Part shown: positions 33,633 to 39,636 of the stretch, one piece after another
How positions within the stretch are numbered: position 1 is the first letter of the stretch
How the letters are laid out: each line of letters begins with the position of its first letter
NCBI GenBank assembly: GCA_036269075.1
Contig: DATASX010000101.1
Span: 1 to 39,636 of the forward strand
Length of the DNA: 39,636 nucleotides
Origin: Sporichthyaceae bacterium
Lineage (GTDB): Bacteria > Actinomycetota > Actinomycetes > Sporichthyales > Sporichthyaceae
Direction of reading: 5' to 3'
Position numbers and translations under genes: made by a program
The notes under the pieces: model-generated
Seen by the model: only the letters and a program-made list of their open reading frames with translations
Told to the model about the DNA's origin: nothing
The model's database searches: none

Positions 33633-33933
33633 GAACCGCGGCGGCTGTGACGACGCTGCCGAAGCGATCCTGAGCGCGGACCGGCCGAGGATCGGCCCTA
33701 CCGGCCTGCCCGCTGACCTGCGCTGTTCGCCGCCTCCCCGCCATTCATGGCGGGTTCATTCTCTCAGCAGAATCTTATGTTCGGGCATTCGGGCGTATTC
33801 GCCACAAATGTCCTTACTCAACGGTTCTGTCCGGATCGCTGCCCCGAGGGCTTGAAGGCTCCCCTCCTGTCGATCCACGGCCGAACCGCACCCCAGTACC
33901 GGGCCGACGCCCGGTCGAATTAAGGAGAACCGA
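33633..33933 (+). other. Intergenic region with two hairpins and the promoter of the binding-protein gene
   Basis: 301 bases without a gene. Hairpins GGCCGA-GGA-TCGGCC (33683-33697) and CCCGCCAT-TC-ATGGCGGG followed by TTCATT (33737-33754) probably end the globin-reductase transcript. Nearer the next gene, ACCGGGC-CGAC-GCCCGGT (33898-33915) lies just before the AAGGAGA ribosome-binding site and could modulate its translation. Confidence 0.5.
33737..33754 (+). terminator. Hairpin terminator CCCGCCAT / ATGGCGGG
   Basis: Perfect 8-bp stem with a 2-base loop, followed by TTCATTCTCT, about 105 bases after the globin-reductase stop. Confidence 0.55.
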
Positions 33934-35526
33934 GTGAGACGCTGGAACCGCGCCGTGAAGGTCGTCCCCGTAGTCGCTTCCGCTGCGCTCGTTCTTGCTG
34001 CCTGTGGCAGCAATGGTTCGTCGTCCTCCGTCGCTCAGCAGCCGGCCGCGCCGGCCGCGCAAGCGCCCGCTGCTGCTGCCGCTCCGGCCGCCCTAGCCTC
34101 CGGCACCACTGCCAAAGCGGCCCCGGCCGCCAGCACCACCACCAAGGTCGCTGCTCCGGCCGCGAGCACCACCAAGTCCTCGAGCAAGGCGGCGAAGACC
34201 GTCAAGACCGCGACCAAGGCCGCGGCCGCTGTCCCGGCAGCCGCGTCCGCCGCGGGTGGATCGGCCTCGACCGCCGCCACCGGCGGCACCAAGGTCAAGG
34301 CGAACGACTCCGCGTCGGACAAGGCCGCGAACCAGAAGATCTACGACTCCAAGCAAGGCGCCACCGACACCGGTGTCACCAAGGACACCATCAAGCTCGG
34401 CTCGATCAACATGCACGGCATGGCTCTGGGCAACGTCCTGGTCACCCCGCAGGTCCACGGTGACCTCGCGGCCATGCAGGCCATCAACGACCGCGGTGGC
34501 GTTCTCGGCCGCCGGATGTCGCTGACCGACTGCGACGACGGCCCGGGTGAGGTCGCCCGTGCCAAGGCCTGCATCAAGAAGCTGGTCGGTTCCGACCAGG
34601 TCTTCTCCCTGGTCACCGGTGTGGACTGGGCCACGGCCTCGATCCACGACGACCTCAAGCAGTACCACCTGCCGTATGTGGGTGCCTGGGCCTACTCCCA
34701 GACGGAGTGGCAGGACCCGTTCATGTTCCCCACCCACATGTCGATGATCCACGAGGCCATGGCCGGGGCGCACTGGGCCGCCAACGTCATCAAGCCCAAG
34801 ACCTACGGGCTGATCTGCCTGACCAGCCCGGAGATGCAGCTGGCCTGCAACAACGTGCAGCAGGTCATGAACGCCTCGGGTTCCAAGATGGTCAAGCGGG
34901 CGGACGTCTCCATCTCGGAGACCTCGATGTCGGCCTACGTGCTGGCGATGCGTGCTGCCAACCCGGAGCACATCATCCATTACGTGATCAACCCGGCCAC
35001 GATGGCGAAGTTCATGGTCGAGGCCGCGCAGCAGGGCTACTACCCGCCCAAGGGCATCTCGGGCAACCACCTCGCCGCTGAGGTGTTGGGCTCGATCTTC
35101 GGTCAATGGCCGGTGAACCGGTACTGGACCAACACGACCTACAAGCTGTGGGGTCCGGAGTTCATGGCAACCATGAACAAGTACGCCCGGTTCAACCGCG
35201 GCACCAACCACCACATCGTCCAGGCCGGCTACGTCGCCCTGAACGTGTTCGCCCAGGCTGCCAAGGCCGTCGGGCCCAACCTGACCCGCGACCGCCTGAT
35301 GTCCGAACTGGACAACGGGACCGTCTGGCAGTCGGACGCCTCGTTGGACCAGCGCTTCAGCTACGCGGCCACCGAGCGCACCGGCGACAACTGGAGCCAC
35401 GACTACGGCCAGGGCCGCGAGTTCATCTACAAGTACACCAGCACCAACACCGTCTCCAACCCCGACGGTTCCCCGAACGGCTTCGCGCCGGACCCCGACC
35501 AGTTCATCATCTACACCTGGAAGTAA
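33934..35526 (+). CDS. Branched-chain amino acid-type (periplasmic binding fold I) lipoprotein
   Basis: 530 residues. Lipobox LVLAAC (Cys24), then an unusually long Ala/Thr/Lys/Ser low-complexity linker (25-140), then a type I periplasmic-binding domain: VTKDTIKLGSINMHG, GDLAAMQAINDRGGVLGRRMSLTDCDDG, ARAKACIKKLVGSDQVFSLV, GYVALNVFAQAAKAV. It resembles the LivJ family but no permease or ATPase genes adjoin it, so it may serve a remote transporter or act as a sensor/adsorber. GTG at 33934 follows AAGGAGA. The stop codon region is nearly duplicated about 78 bases downstream. Confidence 0.88.
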   Translation: MRRWNRAVKVVPVVASAALVLAACGSNGSSSSVAQQPAAPAAQAPAAAAAPAALASGTTAKAAPAASTTTKVAAPAASTTKSSSKAAKTVKTATKAAAAVPAAASAAGGSASTAATGGTKVKANDSASDKAANQKIYDSKQGATDTGVTKDTIKLGSINMHGMALGNVLVTPQVHGDLAAMQAINDRGGVLGRRMSLTDCDDGPGEVARAKACIKKLVGSDQVFSLVTGVDWATASIHDDLKQYHLPYVGAWAYSQTEWQDPFMFPTHMSMIHEAMAGAHWAANVIKPKTYGLICLTSPEMQLACNNVQQVMNASGSKMVKRADVSISETSMSAYVLAMRAANPEHIIHYVINPATMAKFMVEAAQQGYYPPKGISGNHLAAEVLGSIFGQWPVNRYWTNTTYKLWGPEFMATMNKYARFNRGTNHHIVQAGYVALNVFAQAAKAVGPNLTRDRLMSELDNGTVWQSDASLDQRFSYAATERTGDNWSHDYGQGREFIYKYTSTNTVSNPDGSPNGFAPDPDQFIIYTWK

Positions 35527-35590
35527 GCCGAGCGGAACGAGCGGCGTCCGCTCCCGAGGCGCTTGAACAGGTTTGAGCGCGAAGCGCGAT
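35527..35590. repeat. Palindromic extragenic element, copy B, with flanking duplication
   Basis: GAGCGGAACGAG unit, inverted pair GAGCGG / CCGCTC, and block CGCTCCCGAG-GCG-CTTGAA (35549-35567), matching copy A near 2271. A 21-base stretch at 35512-35532 covering the last codons of the upstream gene recurs at 35590-35610 with 18 of 21 bases equal, flanking the element like a target duplication. Confidence 0.5.
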
Positions 35591-35620
35591 ACACCGGGAA
35601 GTAAGTCCAGATAGCAGTGG

Positions 35621-35649
35621 GGCCCGGGTGGACACCGTCCACCCGGGCC
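35621..35649 (+). terminator. Hairpin terminator GGCCCGGGTGGAC / GTCCACCCGGGCC
   Basis: Perfect 13-bp stem with a 3-base loop, about 95 bases after the binding-protein stop and between it and the convergent copA. It could act on both strands. Confidence 0.75.
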
Positions 35650-35776
35650 TTCGGGCGTCGCCAACCTTCGGCCGGCGACGACTGCCGAACACGATCGAAA
35701 CCGGTGGGGCGGCCCGAACGGCGGGTCGTGCCTCACGAGGCGCGGTTGTGTTCGGCAGCCGACGCAGATGGGCGGG

Positions 35777-38080
35777 TCAGGACGGGCGGAACTTGCGCAG
35801 CCTGAGGCTGTTGCCGACGACGAAGAAGCTGGAGAAGGCCATCGTGGCGCCGGCGATCATCGGGTCGAGCAGGCCGAAGGCGGCCAGCGGGATCGCGGCG
35901 ACGTTGTAGGCGAAGGCCCAGAACAAGTTGGCCCGGATCGTGTTCAGCGTCCGACGGGCCAGGCGGATCGCGTCGGCGGCGGCGCCCAGGTCGCCGCTGA
36001 CCAACGTCAGGTCGCTGGCCTGGATGGCCACGTCGGTGCCGGTGCCGATCGCCAGGCCCAGGTCGGCCTCGGCCAGCGCCGCGGCGTCGTTGACGCCGTC
36101 GCCGACCATCGCAACCGTGTGGCGCCGGCCCCGCAGCCGCGCCGCGCGGCCCTGCTGCCGCAGGCTGCGAACGGCCTCGACCTTCTCGGCCGGCAGCACC
36201 TCGGCGACGACGTTGCTCGCCGGGATGCCGACCTCGCGGGCCACGGTCAGCGCGGCCGCCCGGCTGTCGCCGGTGACCATGTACGGGGTCAGGCCCAGTG
36301 AACGCAGGCTCGCGATCGCATCCGCGGCACCCGTCTTCACGGTGTCTCCCACCGATACGGAGACCCGCGCCGCTCCGTCCCAGCCACCGAGCACGACCGT
36401 GCGTCCGGCAGTGGCTGCCTCGTCCATCGCCGCGAGCAGTCGGTCGCCGATCGCCATCCCGTGCTCGGCCAGCAGTGACGGCCGACCCACTACCACCGTG
36501 CGGCCCTCGACAGCGCCGACGACACCCAGGCCGGCCACGGCGCGGAAGTTCTCGACCTCGGGGAGCTTGCCCCCGGCCGCGGACCGCGCGTAGTTGGCGA
36601 TGGCTCGCGCGATCGGGTGCTCCGAGGCCGCCTCAGCCGCACCCACCAGACGCAGCGCCTCGGCCTGCTCGGCCCGGTCCACGACGACGTCGTGGACCGT
36701 CATCTCGCCGGTCGTCACGGTCCCGGTCTTGTCCAGAATGATCATGTCGAGGCGATGCGCGCGCTCCAGCACCTCCGGGCCGCGGATCAACAGCCCGAGC
36801 TGGGCTCCCCGGCCGGTGCCGACCAGCAGCGCCGTCGGTGTGGCCAGACCCAACGCGCACGGGCAGGCGATGATCAGCACGGCCACGGTCGCGGTGAACG
36901 CGGCGTCCACGTCGCCGGTGATGACCAGCCAGGCGACCAGTGTCACCAACGCGATCGCGATGACCCAGGGCACGAATATCCCGGCCACCCGGTCGGCCAG
37001 TCGCTGTACGTTCGCCTTACCGGATTGGGCTTCGGCGACCATCCGGGCGATCTGTGCGAGGACCGTCGTCGCCCCGACCTTGGTCGCCCGGACGACCAGC
37101 TGGCCGTTGGCGTTGATGGAGGCCCCGATGACCTCGTCGCCGGGGCCGCGCTCCACCGGCACACTCTCCCCGGTGATCATCGAGATGTCGAGCGCCGAGA
37201 CCCCACGCTCGATCACGCCGTCGGTGGCCACCTTCTCGCCCGGACGGACCACGAACAGGTCGCCGACGCGCAACGTCGACGCGTCGACGCGTCGCTCCAC
37301 ACCGTCGGCGTCGAGGATCGACACCTCCTTGGCGCCGAGCGCGAACAACTCGCGCATGGCGGCACCGGCCCGGCGCCGGGACCGCGCCTCGGCCCACCGG
37401 CCGATCAGCAGGAATGTGGTGACCGCGGCGGCGACCTCGAAATAGACCTCGGAGCGGCCGCCGATGACGGCGGCGGCGGACCAGAGAAAGGCCGACAGTG
37501 TGCCCATCGACACCAGGGTGTCCATGGTCGCGGCGCGGTGCCGAAGGTTCAGGAACGCCGCCCGGTGGAACGGCCAGCCGGAGATGAACACGACCGGGGC
37601 GGTCAACACGAGCGACAGCCAGCGCAGCGCCTTGTCGGAGTCGCTGTTCATCCCGGCCATGTCCATGCGTCCGGGGTGACGGATGTCGAGGCCGTTGCGC
37701 ATCCCGATGGCGATGACGGCCAGCGCCAGGGGCGCGGCGAGCAACAGGCGCAGCCCTAGGTCCCGCTGGGCCCGACTCTCCTCCGCCTCGTTGGCGCCGA
37801 TCTCAGCGGCAGCGACCGCCGCCGTGTAGCCGGTCTTCTCGACCCGGGCGATCAGGTCCTCGGGGGTGCACGCCACCGGGTCGTACGAGACGTTCGCGAT
37901 CGCCGTGGCGTAGTTGACCGAGGCGAGCACACCGTCGAGGGCGTTGAGTCGCTTCTCGATCCGGGAGGCGCACGCCGCACAGGTCATGCCGCCGACCAGC
38001 AGGTCGACCTGGCCGGCAGGCTCGGTCGACATGCCCGGGTCGGCGGCTACGACCGCCGTGCTCGTCGTGTGACGCCCCAT
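35777..38080 (-). CDS. copA: Copper-translocating P1B-type ATPase
   Basis: 767 residues. N-terminal metal-binding domain [16 protein letters not shown] (C34, C37), Met-rich loop [11 protein letters not shown] (about 137-146), actuator TGES (303-306), membrane CPC (406-408), phosphorylation DKTGT (450-454), HP in SEHPIA, GDGVND, and last helices with [10 protein letters not shown] and [16 protein letters not shown]. These fit Cu(I) exporters of the CopA/CtpV type. The gene follows copZ by 3 bases and csoR lies ahead, so the three form one copper-induced operon. ATG 38032 is an alternative start. Confidence 0.95.
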   Translation of the reverse strand: MGRHTTSTAVVAADPGMSTEPAGQVDLLVGGMTCAACASRIEKRLNALDGVLASVNYATAIANVSYDPVACTPEDLIARVEKTGYTAAVAAAEIGANEAEESRAQRDLGLRLLLAAPLALAVIAIGMRNGLDIRHPGRMDMAGMNSDSDKALRWLSLVLTAPVVFISGWPFHRAAFLNLRHRAATMDTLVSMGTLSAFLWSAAAVIGGRSEVYFEVAAAVTTFLLIGRWAEARSRRRAGAAMRELFALGAKEVSILDADGVERRVDASTLRVGDLFVVRPGEKVATDGVIERGVSALDISMITGESVPVERGPGDEVIGASINANGQLVVRATKVGATTVLAQIARMVAEAQSGKANVQRLADRVAGIFVPWVIAIALVTLVAWLVITGDVDAAFTATVAVLIIACPCALGLATPTALLVGTGRGAQLGLLIRGPEVLERAHRLDMIILDKTGTVTTGEMTVHDVVVDRAEQAEALRLVGAAEAASEHPIARAIANYARSAAGGKLPEVENFRAVAGLGVVGAVEGRTVVVGRPSLLAEHGMAIGDRLLAAMDEAATAGRTVVLGGWDGAARVSVSVGDTVKTGAADAIASLRSLGLTPYMVTGDSRAAALTVAREVGIPASNVVAEVLPAEKVEAVRSLRQQGRAARLRGRRHTVAMVGDGVNDAAALAEADLGLAIGTGTDVAIQASDLTLVSGDLGAAADAIRLARRTLNTIRANLFWAFAYNVAAIPLAAFGLLDPMIAGATMAFSSFFVVGNSLRLRKFRPS

Positions 38081-38083
38081 AAC

Positions 38084-38278
38084 TCAAGCCACCGCGTATC
38101 CGGCCTCGTCGATCGCAGCCCGGACGGCGGCGTCGTCGACAGCACCCTCGACGGTCACCGTGCTCGCGGCCAGGTCGACCGCAACACCACTGACGCCCGT
38201 CACCTGGCCGACCTCACTGGTGATCGCGTCCACGCAGTGCTGGCAGCTCATGCCGGTCACCGAATAAACCGTTGCCAC
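38084..38278 (-). CDS. copZ: Copper chaperone, CopZ-like HMA domain
   Basis: 64 residues and one HMA domain: SVTGMSCQHCVDAITSEV (CxxC at the Cu site), then VSGVAVDLAASTVTVEG and AAIDEAGYAV. The GTG at 38278 is chosen because AAGGAGAGG lies upstream and the HMA fold begins there. It delivers Cu(I) to the ATPase encoded next. Confidence 0.92.
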   Translation of the reverse strand: MATVYSVTGMSCQHCVDAITSEVGQVTGVSGVAVDLAASTVTVEGAVDDAAVRAAIDEAGYAVA

Positions 38279-38312
38279 TACGTTGCCTCTCCTTCTGACT
38301 GGTCTCGCCCGA

Positions 38313-38636
38313 TCAGGACCGAACGAGACGAGTGATCGCCTCGGCGGCTTCCTTGACCTTGGCGTCCATCGCTTCCTGCCCGTGGTCCAACGCGTGGCCC
38401 ACACAGTGCGCGAGGTGTTCCTCGAGCAGCCCCAGGGCCACCGACTGCAGCGCTTTCGTGACCGCCGCGACCTGGGTCAGCACGTCGATGCAATACGCGT
38501 CCTCACTGACCATCCGCTGCAGCCCGCGCACCTGCCCCTCGATGCGGCGCAGCCGTTTGAGATAGCTGTCCTTGTCGGAGGTGTAGCCGCGCACCTCGGC
38601 AGGCGGCGCAGCCGCCGGACCCACGGTGGTCGTCAT
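38313..38636 (-). CDS. csoR: Copper-sensing repressor CsoR
   Basis: 107 residues. Copper ligands Cys49, His74 and Cys78 have the same spacing (25 and 4) as in M. tuberculosis CsoR. RLRRIEGQVRGLQRMV and YCIDVLTQVAAVTKALQSVALGLLEEHLAHCV (in parts) are family signatures. Cu(I) binding releases DNA, derepressing the csoR-copZ-copA operon. ATG at 38636 has GGAGG very close upstream; a longer frame upstream would run through the operator and is rejected. Confidence 0.95.
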   Translation of the reverse strand: MTTTVGPAAAPPAEVRGYTSDKDSYLKRLRRIEGQVRGLQRMVSEDAYCIDVLTQVAAVTKALQSVALGLLEEHLAHCVGHALDHGQEAMDAKVKEAAEAITRLVRS

Positions 38637-38646
38637 GCCCTCCACG

Positions 38647-38663
38647 ATACCCCCAGGTGGTAT
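38647..38663. promoter_or_regulatory. CsoR-type operator upstream of csoR
   Basis: ATACCCCCAGGTGGTAT is an imperfect palindrome (ATACC...GGTAT) of the G/C-tract form seen in actinobacterial CsoR sites. It lies 10-27 bases upstream of the csoR ATG. Another GGGGGTATTCCCC stretch at about 38692-38704 could be a second site or promoter part. Confidence 0.7.
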
Positions 38664-38753
38664 ACCCACTGGTCCCAACGAACGTGGCGCCGGGGGTATT
38701 CCCCTCCCTCCCACTAGTCGTCCGGAGCACCGGGGGAGTTCCGGGTAAAACGA

Positions 38754-38787
38754 CGAAGGCGCGGTCCCCGAGGGGACCGCGCCTTCG
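38754..38787 (-). terminator. 16-bp stem terminator of the secreted-protein gene
   Basis: CGAAGGCGCGGTCCCC / GGGGACCGCGCCTTCG with a 2-base loop, 18 bases past the stop codon of the minus-strand gene at 38805. It separates that gene from csoR. Confidence 0.85.
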
Positions 38788-38804
38788 CGCGTACTTAGGG
38801 AGCG

Positions 38805-39636
38805 TCAGTTGTTCGAGCCGTAGACGCCCTGCCAGGTGACCGAACCGATCCGCATCTCCTGGTTCTGGCCCAGCGTGCCCGACCGGGCAGCAAAACCGAG
38901 GTTGCCGTGGCCGGCGGAGATGGTGATCGAGTAGCGACCGCCGTCGGTCGAGGTGCCGACCTCGGGCTCCAGCGTGGCGGCGCCCATCGGGCCGATCGCG
39001 CTGCCGGCCGAACCGAAGCTCTTGGCGCCGGAGTTGAAGGCGTCCGCGAACTGCTGGACCGGGATGTCGGTGCCACCGAAGCTGATGCCGTTGGTGCCGG
39101 TCTTGTCGCCGGAGTTGAAGTAGCTCATCCGGTAGCTGATCTTGGCGTCGCTGCCGTTCGAGTTCGTGACCTGCATGAACGACGAACCGCCGTCGTACTT
39201 GGTGGCCCCGTCGAGACCCGCGAAGTACGCCCGGCTGGTGCCGGTGTAGACGCCGGTGCTCTTGTCCAGGCCGGCCGAGCTGGTGCTGCCGATGACCTGG
39301 AAGCCGCCGACGTTCAGGGTGTCGCCGGTGCCCTTGCCGTGGGTGTCGCCGTCGCACTTGGCCTGCCACTTGTAGCCGGGGCCGTCGGTGGCCAGCGGCA
39401 CGACCGTGTTGCCCGGCGGGAAGTAGTTCTTGATGCCGGGGGTGCGGTTGGACGCGTTCTTGCCGGCCGACAGGTTCGGCTCCACGTCACGGGAGACGAA
39501 CGGGTTCTCGTACCCACCGGAGACGTCACCGGCGTCGGGCGGGGCAGCGCCCTTGCCCAGCACGCCTTCCTCGACCTCCTGGCCGAGCCAGTAGGCCGCA
39601 CCGAAGGTCTCGCACCGGCCCTGGGGCTGGCAGATG
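38805..39636 (-). CDS. Secreted or surface protein of unknown function (5'-truncated by the window)
   Basis: At least 277 residues; the frame is open to the right edge, so the start and any signal peptide are missing. The visible N-terminal part is ICQPQGRCETFGAAYWLGQEVEEG, given here in the first 24 residues as two pieces: ICQPQGRCETFGAAYWL and GQEVEEG. The rest is Gly/Ser/Asn-rich and beta-like (YKWQAKCDGDTHGKGTGDTL, SRAYFAGLDGATKYDGGSSF, YSITISAGHGNLGFAARSG, WQGVYGSNN at the end). This composition suits an exported protein, possibly with a disulfide. I recognise no family. Confidence 0.7.
   Translation of the reverse strand, partial: ICQPQGRCETFGAAYWLGQEVEEGVLGKGAAPPDAGDVSGGYENPFVSRDVEPNLSAGKNASNRTPGIKNYFPPGNTVVPLATDGPGYKWQAKCDGDTHGKGTGDTLNVGGFQVIGSTSSAGLDKSTGVYTGTSRAYFAGLDGATKYDGGSSFMQVTNSNGSDAKISYRMSYFNSGDKTGTNGISFGGTDIPVQQFADAFNSGAKSFGSAGSAIGPMGAATLEPEVGTSTDGGRYSITISAGHGNLGFAARSGTLGQNQEMRIGSVTWQGVYGSNN

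Noticed and set aside
1-39636. CRISPR arrays, tRNA/rRNA genes, integrases or transposases
   Set aside because: No regularly spaced repeats, tRNA-like cloverleaf with CCA end, rRNA signatures or DDE/integrase motifs were noticed; a dedicated scan was not possible.

Overview
The window is high-GC DNA (about 70% by eye, not computed) from an actinomycete (Actinomycetota). The best lineage marker is a near-canonical S-(hydroxymethyl)mycothiol dehydrogenase, since mycothiol is the actinobacterial thiol. A SigC-type ECF sigma factor, a wax ester/diacylglycerol acyltransferase, a PknB-like kinase, a CsoR copper repressor and frequent GTG/TTG starts agree with this. No rRNA, tRNA, CRISPR array or intact insertion sequence was seen. 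I cannot name the genus.

Layout. (1) 1-5713, + strand: end of a Cys-rich gene, a free-standing phosphohistidine (swivel) domain, an unrecognised 474-residue protein, a winged-helix/helical protein, a pyruvate phosphate dikinase-like protein whose PEP/pyruvate barrel has lost its catalytic signature, and a bacterial microcompartment (BMC-H) shell protein. A perfect 21-bp stem closes the unit. This is the most unusual locus here. (2) 5796-9804: a single-subunit molybdopterin oxidoreductase, a divergent AraC-type regulator and two tandem ABM-like dimeric alpha/beta-barrel proteins. (3) 9968-11711: mycothiol-dependent formaldehyde dehydrogenase plus a metallo-beta-lactamase-fold hydrolase. (4) 11721-16520: Ser/Thr kinase, secreted Pro/Thr-rich protein, Baeyer-Villiger-type monooxygenase and divergent TetR regulator with a clear operator-like repeat. 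(5) 16580-20159: cupredoxin-like lipoprotein, polytopic membrane protein, SigC-like sigma factor and YcnI-like protein, read as a copper-linked group. (6) 20200-28138: a molybdenum hydroxylase operon of the CO dehydrogenase family in the order D, E, XdhC/CoxI, S, L, M, G. Its large subunit carries the form II motif AYRGAGR. (7) 28119-33632: thermolysin-like protease, alpha/beta hydrolase, WS/DGAT acyltransferase and a globin-reductase. (8) 33934-35526: orphan branched-chain-type solute-binding lipoprotein. (9) 35777-38636, - strand: csoR-copZ-copA copper efflux operon with a CsoR-like operator. (10) 38805-39636: an incomplete secreted or surface protein of unknown role.

How it fits together. 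Copper handling appears twice (efflux in region 9, extracytoplasmic Cu-type proteins in region 5). One-carbon and molybdenum chemistry recur: formaldehyde oxidation, a formate-dehydrogenase-superfamily enzyme and a form II CODH-like enzyme. The molybdoenzyme/AraC promoter region and the ABM/mscR promoter region share an 11-bp motif, so they may be co-regulated. The phosphotransfer/BMC locus at the left edge is the best candidate for an undescribed system. Its N-terminal neighbours lie outside the window, so its substrate cannot be read here.
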